64,000 nucleotides of DNA, taken from the NCBI GenBank assembly GCA_016193585.1, contig JACPRW010000010.1, positions 40,962-104,961 of the forward strand. The letters run 5' to 3'. Within the stretch, counting starts at the first letter, position 1, and each line of letters begins with the position of its first letter. Both the position numbers and the translations under genes were made by a program. Shown here piece after piece: positions 9,209 through 19,300 of this stretch. The notes beneath the pieces were generated by a model. That model was given only the letters and a program-made list of their open reading frames with translations. It ran no database searches and was not told the origin of the DNA. Origin of the DNA: Candidatus Aenigmatarchaeota archaeon. GTDB lineage: Archaea > Aenigmatarchaeota > Aenigmatarchaeia > GW2011-AR5.

Positions 9209-9850
9209 ATGGGCATTTCAGACCTGTTCATCCCCCGCGAGGAAAAGTTCTTTGAATTGCTCAAGCAGCAATCGGGGCATCTCGTTCTCAGCGCCAGAAA
9301 ATTCGGCGACTTGATAGAGAACTACGGGAAACTCGCGCCTGAAGAGCGCGGCGGGCGCGTCAAGGAACTGAAAGAGCTTGAAGAAGCCGGCGACCGGATG
9401 GTGCACAACCTTATCACCGCGCTCCACAGAACCTTCATAACGCCTATCGACCGCGAGGACATCCACCGGCTCGCCTGCGAGCTCGACGACGTCCTTGATT
9501 TCATAAACGGAACTTCGGTGAGGCTGCTCCTTTTTCGCATCGAGCGCCTGACGCCGCATGCCCGTGATATGGCAGCGCTCATCGTGAAAGCTGCAGTACA
9601 GATGGATATGGCGGTGGCAAAACTGAGCGGAAACAGCAATAACGTGCACGAGCACATAGCTGAGATACACATGCTTGAACATGCGTCGGACACCGTGTTT
9701 CATCGCGCGCTGCTCGACCTGTTCGACGGCACTGACGACGCAAAGGAAATCATAAAGCTGCGCGAAATCTACGATTTTCTCAAGGCTGTCATGAACGAAG
9801 CAGAGGGCGTTTCGGACACTATAGAGGCAATCGTGGTCAAGCATGGCTGA
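9209..9850 (+). CDS. DUF47/PhoU-like phosphate transport regulator
   Basis: Helical DUF47 pattern, TPIDREDIHRLACELDDVLDFI; overlaps pit. Confidence 0.85.
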   Translation: MGISDLFIPREEKFFELLKQQSGHLVLSARKFGDLIENYGKLAPEERGGRVKELKELEEAGDRMVHNLITALHRTFITPIDREDIHRLACELDDVLDFINGTSVRLLLFRIERLTPHARDMAALIVKAAVQMDMAVAKLSGNSNNVHEHIAEIHMLEHASDTVFHRALLDLFDGTDDAKEIIKLREIYDFLKAVMNEAEGVSDTIEAIVVKHG

Positions 9851-10832
9851 CCTCGTGCTTATAGGGTTCATCATCGCCATCGCGCTCATATTCGATTTCA
9901 TCAACGGCTTCCACGACGCGGCTAATGCGATTTCGACCGTTGTCGCGACCAACGTGCTCACCCCGCGGCAGGCGGTGCTGCTTGCGGCGTTCTGGAACTT
10001 CGTCGGCATGTTTTTCTTTGGCGTGGCAGTGGCAACGACCATCGGCAAGGGGATTATCAGCCCTTCGGCGTCGACTGTTGCGGTCATCTTTTCAGGACTG
10101 GTAGGCGCCATCGCGTGGAATATTATCACATGGTATTTCGGCCTGCCGACGTCAAGCAGCCACGCGCTTATCGGCGGTTTCGCCGGCGCTGCGGTCGCAT
10201 CTGCAGGGTTCGGCGTGCTGCTCTGGGAAGGCATCACCAAGACGCTCACGTTCATGGCGCTTGCGCCGCTCATCGGGTTCGCCGTCGCCGGGCTCTTCAG
10301 CATCGCGGTGCTCAACCTGTCGAGGAATGCGGTGCCGCTCAGGGCGAACGCGCGCTTCAGGAAGCTGCAACTGCTCTCATCAAGCCTCTACAGCCTGGGT
10401 CACGGCACGAACGACGCGCAGAAAACCATGGGCATCATCGCGATTCTGCTGTTTAGCAGCGGCATCACATCGGAATTCCATGTGCCGTTGTGGGTGATTT
10501 TCCTAAGTCACGCCGCCATAGCGCTCGGCACGTACGCAGGCGGCTGGCGTATCGTCAAGACGATGGGCAAGCGGATAACGAAACTCAAGCCGGTGGACGG
10601 GTTCTGTGCAGAGTCTGCCGGAAGCACGGTCCTCATCGGCACTGCCGTCACCGGCATTCCGGTGAGCACCACGCATGTCATCTCAGGCTCGATAATGGGT
10701 GTCGGGACGGTGAAACGCGTCACGTCAGTCCGCTGGACAGTGGCGCGGACTATGTTTGTCGCATGGGTGCTCACCATCCCTGTCGCGGCGCTCATCGGCG
10801 CAGGGGCATACCTGCTCGTTTCGTTGCTCTAG
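9843..10832 (+). CDS. pit: Inorganic phosphate transporter PiT family
   Basis: DFINGFHDAANAISTVVATNVL, GLPTSSSHALIGG, GHGTNDAQKTMG. Confidence 0.93.
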   Translation: MADLVLIGFIIAIALIFDFINGFHDAANAISTVVATNVLTPRQAVLLAAFWNFVGMFFFGVAVATTIGKGIISPSASTVAVIFSGLVGAIAWNIITWYFGLPTSSSHALIGGFAGAAVASAGFGVLLWEGITKTLTFMALAPLIGFAVAGLFSIAVLNLSRNAVPLRANARFRKLQLLSSSLYSLGHGTNDAQKTMGIIAILLFSSGITSEFHVPLWVIFLSHAAIALGTYAGGWRIVKTMGKRITKLKPVDGFCAESAGSTVLIGTAVTGIPVSTTHVISGSIMGVGTVKRVTSVRWTVARTMFVAWVLTIPVAALIGAGAYLLVSLL

Positions 10833-10862
10833 GATGGTAGCGTTTATAAGGTTCCTCGCTCT

Positions 10863-11258
10863 ATGAAGCTTATGGCACAGAATTTCGAGGAGGCGGCGAA
10901 GAAGCTCGACATACGGGCGCTCCTCGTCTCGTCTGTCATAACTGCCCTTGCGTTCGTCGTGGGCCTGACGTGGAACGAAGCCATCAAGCAGACGATTGCG
11001 CAGATAGTGCCCACAGGCGAGAGCTTGTTCTACAGCTATCTCGCTGCCGTTGCTGTCACGTTCATGGCGGTCACCGTCGCCTATTTCCTCTACAGGAGCC
11101 AGGAAGTAAAGATACACAATCTGGAGCGGCTGCTGAGGAACAGGCAACTGGAGCGGTTCGCCAATCAGCAGACGCTGCTGAGGAGCATCGAGCTCATGAG
11201 GGTGGCGAAGAAGGAAAAGGAACGCCTCAGGCGCGCCCTTATCAAGGACGAGCTGTAA
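10863..11258 (+). CDS. DUF5654-like small membrane protein
   Basis: FVVGLTWNEAIKQTI plus TM and coiled-coil tail. Confidence 0.55.
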   Translation: MKLMAQNFEEAAKKLDIRALLVSSVITALAFVVGLTWNEAIKQTIAQIVPTGESLFYSYLAAVAVTFMAVTVAYFLYRSQEVKIHNLERLLRNRQLERFANQQTLLRSIELMRVAKKEKERLRRALIKDEL

Positions 11259-11300
11259 CATGCTTGCTATTAAAAGCTTGCCGGCAACAATTCCTTTTTC

Positions 11301-11420
11301 GCTCCGTTAGTCTAGCCCGGTCAAGGATGGTGGCCTTTCGACGACCTTTTTTGGAAAAAAAGCTCGACCAAAAAAGCGGGAGCAAAGCCGCAGACACGGG
11401 TTCGAATCCCGTACGGAGCA
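11301..11420 (+). tRNA. tRNA-Glu(TTC) with 45-nt intron after the anticodon loop (11342..11386)
   Basis: GCTCCGT/ACGGAGC acceptor; GTGGC CTTTCGA [intron] GCCGC. Confidence 0.88.
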
Positions 11421-11456
11421 TGCAGACTATCAAAATAATTTATACATGAGGAGTGA

Positions 11457-12692
11457 ATGAATACTATGGCACTTGAGCCCTTCAGCCTGCTCGTTCTTTT
11501 TGCGATTACCATCGTCGTCGGCTACATCGGCTCGCTGGTCTTTGAAAAGACGCACATCCCTGACATCATCTGGCTGATGCTGTTCGGGCTTCTCGTGTCC
11601 TCGCTGAACCTCGTGGACCGGAACGTGTTCGTTGTCATATCGCCGTTCCTTTCCGCGATTGCAATCCTCATCATCCTCTTCGACGCCGGCCTGAACATGG
11701 ATTTCTACCAGATGGTGCGCGGCGTGCCGCGCGGCATGTTCCTTGCGCTCATCGGCGCCGTCGTCGACACGCTCGTTGTCACTGCGGTGGGCGTGCTGGT
11801 CATTGGCATGAACCTGCTCCATGCGCTCCTGCTCGGCATCATCCTGGTAGGCACGAGCTCGGCAATAGTTTTGTCGGTTGCCTCCCGGCTGCGGGCGCGG
11901 GAAAAGATAAAGATGACGCTCGAGCTCGAATCGATATTCACCGACCCGCTCGTTATCGTCGTTGCCATTGTCCTGCTCAACATCATGGTGCAGCCCGGCG
12001 CGCAGCTGAGCACCGTCTCCGTGGCGGGGAGCAGCGTCATGAGCGCGTTCTCCATAGGCGCGGTGGTGGGGATGATAACGGGCCTCATATGGCTGTTCGC
12101 GCTCGACAAGCTCAAGGGAAAGCCGTTCGACTATATGCTCTCGCTCGCAATCCTGCTGCTCGTCTACGTGTTCGTCGAGGCGGTGGGCGGCTCGGGAGCT
12201 ATAGGCGCGCTGTTCTTCGGTCTCGTGCTGGGCAACGGCGCCGCCTTCTCGCGCATGCTCAAGTTCGAGAAGCAGTTCACGATAGACCACCTGTTCAAGC
12301 GGTTCCAGAACGAGGTGAGCTTCTTCATCCGCTCCTTCTTCTTCGTGTATCTGGGGCTCATCGTCAGCATACAGGCGCAGTACGTGCTCTACGGCATCGT
12401 GATAACCTTCGTCATTGCGGTGAGCCGCTTCGTGGTGGTGAAGCTCGGCACCGCCGGCCTGCAGCTCCCGGCCTCAGAGAAGCGGGTGATGAGCATCATG
12501 ATACCGCGCGGCCTTGCCCCCGCCGTCCTTGCGCAGCTGCCGGTTGTCTACGGCATCGAGGGCGCTGACATATACACCAACGTGATTTTCGTGGTCATCC
12601 TCGCGAGCGTGCTGTACACGACCGTCGCGATAAAGTTCGTTGACGGCAGGAAGCATGAAATTGCACCGCACGTTCCGAAAAAAGATAAGTGA
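11457..12692 (+). CDS. Cation:proton antiporter (CPA1/NhaP-like)
   Basis: Polytopic; LFDAGLNMDF, GTSSAIVLSV. Confidence 0.85.
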   Translation: MNTMALEPFSLLVLFAITIVVGYIGSLVFEKTHIPDIIWLMLFGLLVSSLNLVDRNVFVVISPFLSAIAILIILFDAGLNMDFYQMVRGVPRGMFLALIGAVVDTLVVTAVGVLVIGMNLLHALLLGIILVGTSSAIVLSVASRLRAREKIKMTLELESIFTDPLVIVVAIVLLNIMVQPGAQLSTVSVAGSSVMSAFSIGAVVGMITGLIWLFALDKLKGKPFDYMLSLAILLLVYVFVEAVGGSGAIGALFFGLVLGNGAAFSRMLKFEKQFTIDHLFKRFQNEVSFFIRSFFFVYLGLIVSIQAQYVLYGIVITFVIAVSRFVVVKLGTAGLQLPASEKRVMSIMIPRGLAPAVLAQLPVVYGIEGADIYTNVIFVVILASVLYTTVAIKFVDGRKHEIAPHVPKKDK

Positions 12693-12733
12693 AACTCTTA
12701 AGAGCATTTCATTGCAATGCTAGCCGGATATAT

Positions 12734-13006
12734 ATGAACACCGTCCACTGTGCCCACATCCTCGTGAAGACCGAGCAGGAAGCGAGCGAGGTGCTGAAGG
12801 CGCTCCGGGCTGGCTCGAGCTTCGCGAAGCTTGCACAGGAGAAGTCGCTGTGCCCGTCGCGCAAGCAGGGCGGCGATCTCGGCACGTTCGGCAGGGGTCA
12901 GATGGTCCGTCCCTTTGAGCAGGCAGCGTTCGCGCTCGAAAAAGGCCAGCTGTCGCCGCCGGTGAAGACCGAGTTCGGCTGGCACGTCATCAGGCGGCTC
13001 GGGTAA
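12734..13006 (+). CDS. Parvulin-type peptidylprolyl isomerase
   Basis: AHILVKTEQEA...GGDLGTFGRGQMV.PFEQAAFAL...TEFGWHVIRRLG. Confidence 0.92.
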   Translation: MNTVHCAHILVKTEQEASEVLKALRAGSSFAKLAQEKSLCPSRKQGGDLGTFGRGQMVRPFEQAAFALEKGQLSPPVKTEFGWHVIRRLG

Positions 13007-13038
13007 TTTGCGCGTCCTTCTTGAAAATCTATTAATGC

Positions 13039-13302
13039 ATGCGGAGAAAATATAGTATAAGTGATATTGTGGCGTTCGACCTTGCGGTAAATGTTCAGTC
13101 GTTCCCGAAGTGCAACGTGTGCGGCCATGAGATGGCGCTCGTCAAGGTGTACGAGCTCGAGATGGAGAGCGACAAGGAGGAGGGTGGCAGTCCGCACGGC
13201 CACAGCTTCAGGCCGGGTCTCGAGAAATCAAACAGCGACGCCGCCTACTTCACGTGGAAGTGCAGCTGCGGGAACATTATCAGCGCGCACGCGGGCGACT
13301 AA
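13039..13302 (+). CDS. Small zinc-ribbon-like protein
   Basis: CNVCGHEM...CSCGNII. Confidence 0.5.
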   Translation: MRRKYSISDIVAFDLAVNVQSFPKCNVCGHEMALVKVYELEMESDKEEGGSPHGHSFRPGLEKSNSDAAYFTWKCSCGNIISAHAGD

Positions 13303-14516
13303 GCGGCTGGAGAGGGCGCATGGCGCCGCTCCCCTGCAAGCAGCAGTTCGCTGTCATGTGCATACCGCGCCGGCTGCTCGGTCCACCAACTGGGATAGTC
13401 GTGGGTGACCGCCCATGTAAAGCAGCTTGCCTGGCTGCGGAGCGCGTTGCGCTCCAGCCTGTTGAGAACTTCGGGAGGCGTCCCGTTCCGTAGTCCGCCT
13501 TGGTACAGTTGCCATACCCTGTCTATATTCTCCCAGAGTTTGTTGTGCCGTTCATTGCCGTCCCAGATGACAAAGCCGCCGGGATAGTATGACGTTGGTG
13601 GTATAACGGCATCGGTGTGCACCGGACTTCGCAACGATGCGAATTCTGGAAGGTGTGTCGTTCTGACGCCGTGCCGCTCGACGACGCTGTACAGCTCGTC
13701 AAGGTACCGTTCTGCCTTGTCGTGGGGCACGCCGGCAAGGAGCGCGTGGTGGAAAAATGCCTCGCCGTCGAGGTCGGTCAGCATGAATGGTGATTGTAAA
13801 AGCTGCTGTGCAAACTCTTCGGCAGCATCGCGGGGGTCGCCTCCGTAATCCCTGAACCACGTGAAATAATTCCTGCCGTAGTGGTCCATGCCGCTCAGGA
13901 GGTTTGACAACCCGTCATCGCGGCAGAGGAGTACAAGGTTTCCTTTTTTGTAGGGAACGCCGTACTGAAGGCCTGCGGCAGCGTACGTCACGCCGCTGAG
14001 GAGCGCAATATCGTGGTATTCCCCCACCAGAGCAAGCGTTCTTTCGTCAACCGCGTACTCGGGGAACCTGAATGCTTTCGGCATCGTGCCGAACAGCGCG
14101 CGTTTGCGCTCGATGTCCTTCTCGATATGGAGCCGTGCCGCAGCATCGCCATAACGATTGCAGACGAGCGGCAGGATGGCGTGGCAATCTGCCGTTCCGG
14201 TGAGATGTATCTGGCCGCGGTCGCTGCCGTTTCGTATGCGGTCAATGAACTCGGGGTTGTATCGCTCCATCAGCTCGAGCAGCGTGCCGGTGACGTTGAG
14301 ATTCACCATGATGCCCGGGTGCGCCTCAAGCACGTCCAGATGGTGCCGGTACGAGCGCTCGGCGCACTCATCGTAGTAGTGCCGCGTCGCCGCATCATAT
14401 GGCGGCTGGTGCCAGTGGAAGACAGGGCACCAGACCGGATTGGATGATCCATGTGTTTGTTGCGGGTAGAGAAATTTGGCTGCACTGGGACCGGGAGAAT
14501 TGTGCACAACCCGCAC
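13299..14516 (-). CDS. GH57-like glycoside hydrolase/deacetylase-fold protein
   Basis: PVFHWHQPPYD, VNLNVTGTLLELMERYNPEF, FRFPEYAVDERTLALVGEY. Confidence 0.65.
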   Translation of the reverse strand: MRVVHNSPGPSAAKFLYPQQTHGSSNPVWCPVFHWHQPPYDAATRHYYDECAERSYRHHLDVLEAHPGIMVNLNVTGTLLELMERYNPEFIDRIRNGSDRGQIHLTGTADCHAILPLVCNRYGDAAARLHIEKDIERKRALFGTMPKAFRFPEYAVDERTLALVGEYHDIALLSGVTYAAAGLQYGVPYKKGNLVLLCRDDGLSNLLSGMDHYGRNYFTWFRDYGGDPRDAAEEFAQQLLQSPFMLTDLDGEAFFHHALLAGVPHDKAERYLDELYSVVERHGVRTTHLPEFASLRSPVHTDAVIPPTSYYPGGFVIWDGNERHNKLWENIDRVWQLYQGGLRNGTPPEVLNRLERNALRSQASCFTWAVTHDYPSWWTEQPARYAHDSELLLAGERRHAPSPAA

Positions 14517-14588
14517 AAAAGATTATTATCCGTCATCTATAAAATCCTTTGGTTCGATGTATACTGAAGGACACAAGTAATCGTGAGA

Positions 14589-14744
14589 GCGGGGGTCTCC
14601 TAGCCAGTTCGGTTGCAAAGCAACAGTAGCCTAGAGTGGTCAAACGCAGGGACCTTTGGAGCAAGATTGCAGCATGATGCTGCAAGGCGAAGTTGAGGGC
14701 CTTGTGCGTTAGTCGCTTCGAGAGTTCAAATCTCTCCCCCCGCA
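14589..14744 (+). tRNA. tRNA-Leu(GAG) with D-arm insertion and anticodon-loop intron
   Basis: GCGGGGG/CCCCCGC; CAGGG..[intron]..TTGAGGG CCTTG; T-arm GAGAGTTCAAATCTCTC. Confidence 0.8.
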
Positions 14745-14779
14745 TTTTCTTTCTTAAGCTTTTGCATCGTAGTTCGCGC

Positions 14780-15049
14780 ATGAAACGACGCGCTGCGATT
14801 GAGGAAAGTGCCTGCGACCATCCGTTCGTCTACGTGAACGGCAGTGCAACAGATGGCGGATACAGGGACGCGCACTGCACGGCGTGCGGCGGAGGGTACC
14901 CGTTCTCGGCATCACGCACCATGAACGGCGTGCGGTACGATGGCACAGCATTGAAACTTCGTGTGCGCGGTCGGAAAGATGATGAACAGTATCCTCTTTT
15001 TGTGCGGGCGGACGTCATGGAGCGCGTCGCCGAAGCGGTAGGAACTTGA
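14780..15049 (+). CDS. Hypothetical protein
   Basis: ORF after tRNA-Leu; HC..CGGGYPF. Confidence 0.45.
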   Translation: MKRRAAIEESACDHPFVYVNGSATDGGYRDAHCTACGGGYPFSASRTMNGVRYDGTALKLRVRGRKDDEQYPLFVRADVMERVAEAVGT

Positions 15050-15075
15050 CTGTTATTTTCTTTGAGCGCATGGCT

Positions 15076-15171
15076 TATAGCAGATTGTAATAATAATGGA
15101 ACTTTTTACCACAATCTGCTATAGGGAAAGAACATTGTAAAATGTTCCAAAATCAATGTTCTTTACTATTA
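15076..15171. repeat. Hairpin element, copy E3
   Basis: TATAG CAGATTGT..ACAATCTG CTATA, then AAAGAACATTG..CAATGTTCTTT ACTATTA; loops contain TGGAAC and GTTCCA. Confidence 0.85.
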
Positions 15172-15199
15172 CATTCCTCGCCCTCTCTACGTATTTTTC

Positions 15200-15517
15200 T
15201 TATCCCTGCAGGAAGTGTCGTGCGCTGTCAATATTCTCGTAGAAGTGGTTCGTCAGCCAGCCGTCGTAGCAAAAGCCGGTGTTCCGCAGCGCGATGTCCG
15301 CCGCCGTGCGCAGGTGATCGAGCGTGCCGCCGACATCGGTGCCAAGTGCGTGGCTTATGCGCTGGCGTTCGTGGAGCAGCGTGTTCAGCTCAATGCCCGA
15401 AAAGAAATGAGTAGCCGGCATCCGCTTCTCGATGGAAACGCGCCTGATGAGTTCGGCGTCCTTGACGACCTCGTCCGGCATGCCGTGGTGATAGATGAAA
15501 CAGAGGGCGAGTTGCAT
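15200..15517 (-). CDS. Hypothetical protein
   Basis: ORF only. Confidence 0.45.
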   Translation of the reverse strand: MQLALCFIYHHGMPDEVVKDAELIRRVSIEKRMPATHFFSGIELNTLLHERQRISHALGTDVGGTLDHLRTAADIALRNTGFCYDGWLTNHFYENIDSARHFLQG

Positions 15518-15571
15518 ACGCGGTCACATGTACAATTGGTGAAATTTAAATGTTGGAGAAAGATAAATAGC

Positions 15572-16288
15572 ATGAGAAGCCGCCGCCCGATGCCCGCCCA
15601 CGAAATCCTCGCGCGGTACAAGAAGGGCGAGCGCAGCTTCGACAACGTCATGTGCACGGGCGCGCAGTTCGACGGCGTGACGCTCGCCGGCATCTCGTTC
15701 AGGAACGCGGATTTAAGCTTCTCCTCGTTCGACACCGCCGACCTCACCGGCGCCGATTTCTCGGAGGCGTTCCTCGACTGGTCGTCGTTCCGGCGCACGG
15801 TTGTGCGCAGGACAAAATTCGACGGCGCGTCGATGAAGTGGTGCGCGCTCAACGAGGCAATTGTCGACAAGACGAGCTTCAGGAAAGCGGACATGAGCTG
15901 GTCCATCATGTTCAGCACCAACCGCAACAACGCGGACTGGACGGACGCCAACTTCATTACCTGCGCGTTCGACCCGTCGGAAATCACGGCAAAGGGCATC
16001 GCCCTGCATCCTGACCAGATCGAGAAGCTCAAATCGAGGATACCGTACGAGATATGGCTGCGCATAAAATTCAGCCTCCAAACCGTCGCGATGCGGTTCG
16101 AGCGGCGAGCGGAGCTGGACGTGAGCAGGAGTTCGTATGCAACGTCGCTCGTGAAGGCGGGCTACGGCGCAGGCGCTGGTATGGTCGTGCGGCAGCCGAA
16201 AGCGGGCGCGTACACGCCGGGCGCTGCGTACACGATTACCAACCCGTACCAGACCGAGCGGAAAAAGACAGGGTCATATTGGGGATAG
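15572..16288 (+). CDS. Pentapeptide-repeat protein
   Basis: ISFRNADLSFSSFDTADLTGADFSEAFLDWSSFRRT. Confidence 0.85.
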   Translation: MRSRRPMPAHEILARYKKGERSFDNVMCTGAQFDGVTLAGISFRNADLSFSSFDTADLTGADFSEAFLDWSSFRRTVVRRTKFDGASMKWCALNEAIVDKTSFRKADMSWSIMFSTNRNNADWTDANFITCAFDPSEITAKGIALHPDQIEKLKSRIPYEIWLRIKFSLQTVAMRFERRAELDVSRSSYATSLVKAGYGAGAGMVVRQPKAGAYTPGAAYTITNPYQTERKKTGSYWG

Positions 16289-16319
16289 TATGGTTCACGG
16301 GTTGCCAGAAGCTGGACTG

Positions 16320-16589
16320 ATGCAGTATCACACTATTGCATACGGCCTCGTGCAGGGCGTGTTCTTCCGCGACTTCGTGCGGCAGAGCGCTCTGGAGCTC
16401 GGCGTCACCGGCTGGGCGAAGAACCTGCCCGACGGCTCTGTTGAGATTCTGGCAGAAGGCGACAAAGAGCAGCTCGAAAAACTCTTGGAAAAGGTCCGCG
16501 TCGGCCCGGACCGCGCGCGCGTCGAGCGGCTTGAAATAGAAAAAGCGAAATGCGACAAAAGGCAGTACGCGGGATTTGCACTATACTGA
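16320..16589 (+). CDS. acyP: Acylphosphatase
   Basis: AYGLVQGVFFRDFVRQSALELGVTGWAKNLPDGSVEI.AEG. Confidence 0.93.
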   Translation: MQYHTIAYGLVQGVFFRDFVRQSALELGVTGWAKNLPDGSVEILAEGDKEQLEKLLEKVRVGPDRARVERLEIEKAKCDKRQYAGFALY

Positions 16590-16608
16590 AGGACATCAGA
16601 GAAACATG

Positions 16609-17061
16609 TTACTGAGCTATGTCAGCTACGTCGAGGTGGGGCAGGACATCTTTCAGATACTGTACTGGAAAATAAATAGTCTTCGTATTGTCATCGGGGT
16701 GGCAGTTGATTTCTTTTAGCTTCAGCACACCGTTATCGGCAATCACTTCAGGGCAGGAAAAAAGGTTTACCGCCCCCACATCCACGCCTGTCTGTGTCTT
16801 GACTTCTTCAGGAGTAGCCATCCTCACCCTTTTGGTCCTGCGAAAATCCCGTATCTTGTCAAAATCGCACCTTGTATCCCCGCACAGCACAATCAGGAAA
16901 AAGCCTTTCTCGTCTTTCATCAAAATATTCTTGACCACCTTACTTGGATGTATGCCCTCCGCTTCGCTTGCCTCTGCGATGTTGTAAACAGGTTTATGGC
17001 TGGCGACCTTAAAGGGTATATGGTGCTCCGATAGGAATTTTGCCATCATCTCCTCGTTCAT
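16609..17061 (-). CDS. YbaK/EbsC-type aminoacyl-tRNA deacylase family
   Basis: VVKNILMKDEKGFFLIVLCGD, TGVDVGAVNLF. Confidence 0.8.
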   Translation of the reverse strand: MNEEMMAKFLSEHHIPFKVASHKPVYNIAEASEAEGIHPSKVVKNILMKDEKGFFLIVLCGDTRCDFDKIRDFRRTKRVRMATPEEVKTQTGVDVGAVNLFSCPEVIADNGVLKLKEINCHPDDNTKTIYFPVQYLKDVLPHLDVADIAQ

Positions 17062-17069
17062 GTGCGCAC

Positions 17070-17228
17070 CTAGAACTTGAAGGCGAACCAGAGCACCGAC
17101 AGCAGCAGGTACAGCACCGCAAGAATCATGCCAATGGTCGACGCAGGCTCCTTCGCGAGCCACAGGCGGATAAGCTCTCCTGCCAGCAGAATGCCGGTGA
17201 AAAAGCGCAGGTAGCTGCCGAATGCCAT
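17070..17228 (-). CDS. Small membrane protein
   Basis: MAFGSYLRFFTGILLAGELIRLWLAKEPASTIGMILAVLYLLLSVLWFAFKF. Confidence 0.5.
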   Translation of the reverse strand: MAFGSYLRFFTGILLAGELIRLWLAKEPASTIGMILAVLYLLLSVLWFAFKF

Positions 17229-17940
17229 CAGATACGTCGGTGAACAGTCTTTTAATACTTTAAGCACGGATAGTAGTTGGGTTTTCAGCGGCGTGAACGT
17301 CCGTTCACGTCGAAGGGCGGCTTGGTTTGGCAACTGTTGCTCACAGGATTTTGATACGCAGAGGGCGCACTGTCCTTTGGTAATCAGCAATTAGCAGAAC
17401 CAACCGTTTCTCTGTTTCATAATCACGAGCTCTTCGGAGCGATGAATCACGCTGCGCGCCTCGGTAATGGCGTTGTTTTCGAGTGTATGCAAAAAAGAAA
17501 CGGCGGACGCACGGCGTCCGTCCCGCATGCGATGAAAAAACAGTTCACGCGCAGCTCAGGTGAAGGCATTATGCAGTCATAATGTCGGATAGAGGTATGA
17601 GCAGGCCAAACACTATTAGAAAAATTTGCAGGGTAAGTGTTTTCCCTACAATTCCGGTTGATCCCGCCGGAGACTACCTTTATCAGGATTCGGCTAAGCC
17701 ATGCGAGTCACTGCCGCAAGGCAGGGCGAACTGCTCAGTAACACGTAGCTAATCTGCCCTCAGGAAGGGGATAACGCCGCGAAAGTGGCGATAATACCCT
17801 ATAGGCGATAGAGGCTGGAAGGCGCTTTCGCCAAAAGCCGCAAGGCACCTGAGGATGAGGCTGCGGCGGATTAAGCTGTTGTTAGGATAAATGCCTAACA
17901 AACTTATAATCCGTACGGGTCGTGAGAGCGATAGCCCGGA

Positions 17941-18818
17941 GAGAGGTGGTTAACTTTAAATTTTCCCTGAGGCAAGTACCTGTATGCATGTGAATGAAAG
18001 ACGCATGTCAAGATTTATAGGGTATCTGTTCAGTGATGGGAGTTTAAGACGCAAAAAGAATAAAATGGGAATAGAACAAGTAGAAGTTTCGATAGAGTGT
18101 GCAGATCTAGCGATAGTGCAGGATTTTCGGCAACTTTGTAGCGACATTTTAGGAAGAAACGTTGGGAAAATAACCAAGAGAAAACGTGATAAAAACTGGA
18201 GAGCCAGCTACAGCTTTTATTGCAAGTTAAATAAAGAGTGGAGAAAGTTTTTGTTTAGCATGTCACCAACTTTTAGAACTTCTCCATGCCTGGTTAACCT
18301 CCACGGCGGTAAGCTGTGTCAGAAATGTTTAACAAAACACTATAAAGACACGACGTACCCGGGGATTAAAATCCCAAGATTCGTTTATAAAAGCAATAAC
18401 AACATAAAGGATTTTCTTCAGGCATTCACAAATTCAGAAGGAAGTGTTCAGTTAAGAGCAAATAGACATGGCAAATGGCTTGAGTTTTCAAGACATATAA
18501 AGATTTCAACTGAACATCCGCTGCTATTAAAAGGAATTTCTAGGATGCTGAAAACCCTTAAAATAAATCATAGATTTGTGCCGAAAACAAACCCAAATTC
18601 AGTGATAATACAACAAAAAGAATCGATCAAAAAATTTCGAAAATTAATTGGATTCATGGGTGGCATCAGAATAACCCCAACGGGTATCTGGGGAAACTAT
18701 GAAAAAACAAAAATTCTAGATGCAATAATAAAGACATTCGATTTTGATCGAGGATTTCTGCAAACATTTTTAGATGATAATGAAATATACTCTTTCATAA
18801 AAGTTAACCACCTCCCGG
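17941..18818 (+). mobile_element. 16S intron 1 with LAGLIDADG gene
   Basis: Terminal complementarity GAGAGGTGGTTAACTTT / AAAGTTAACCACCTC; interrupts the conserved region after AGCCCGGA. Confidence 0.8.
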
Positions 18819-18859
18819 ATATGGCTTCTGAGATTTGCAGAATAGAATCTCTGAAGTAA
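17984..18859 (+). CDS. LAGLIDADG homing endonuclease
   Basis: FIGYLFSDGSL and FLQAFTNSEGSV; C-terminus appears to read into the 3' exon. Confidence 0.85.
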   Translation: MHVNERRMSRFIGYLFSDGSLRRKKNKMGIEQVEVSIECADLAIVQDFRQLCSDILGRNVGKITKRKRDKNWRASYSFYCKLNKEWRKFLFSMSPTFRTSPCLVNLHGGKLCQKCLTKHYKDTTYPGIKIPRFVYKSNNNIKDFLQAFTNSEGSVQLRANRHGKWLEFSRHIKISTEHPLLLKGISRMLKTLKINHRFVPKTNPNSVIIQQKESIKKFRKLIGFMGGIRITPTGIWGNYEKTKILDAIIKTFDFDRGFLQTFLDDNEIYSFIKVNHLPDMASEICRIESLK

Positions 18860-19075
18860 GAATGCTCTCATTGAGCCGCATTCTTAGGCTTGCTGTTCTG
18901 CGAACAGAAAACATAAAGCCAGGCTCTACGGAGCGCAGCAGGCGCGAAACCTTTCCAATGCGCGAAAGCGTGAGAAGGGAATCCTGAGTGATTTCGCGCG
19001 AGCGAAATCTTTTCTCTAGTCTAAACAGCTGGAGGAATAAGTGGTGGGTAAGACGGTTGCCAGCCGCCGCGGTAA

Positions 19076-19157
19076 TTTGCAGAATCGACGCACGATTCAG
19101 TCTGGCATCGCATGGATTTCAGGCGATTCTGAAATTTCCGGTTCTGCGAACCGTAAA
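19076..19157 (+). mobile_element. 16S ORF-less insertion at the ~530 loop (GCGGTAA | CCGCGCC)
   Basis: ~80 nt between universally conserved 16S segments. Confidence 0.75.
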
Positions 19158-19233
19158 TAACCGCGCCACGAGAGGTAGTCACGATTATTGGGCCTGAAGC
19201 GCCCGTAGCCGGGCTGGTGTGTCTCTGGTGAAA

Positions 19234-19300
19234 TTCGCAAAAAGCAGAGCTTTTTGGAATTTGCTGTTCGCAACTTCCGATGCTTCATTTGCGAACACCA
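19234..19300 (+). repeat. 16S insertion containing CAAAAAGC-aga-GCTTTTTG hairpin
   Basis: Extra sequence in the helix before GGAGATACTACCAGTC; hairpin nearly identical to those in E2 and a 23S insertion. Confidence 0.7.
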
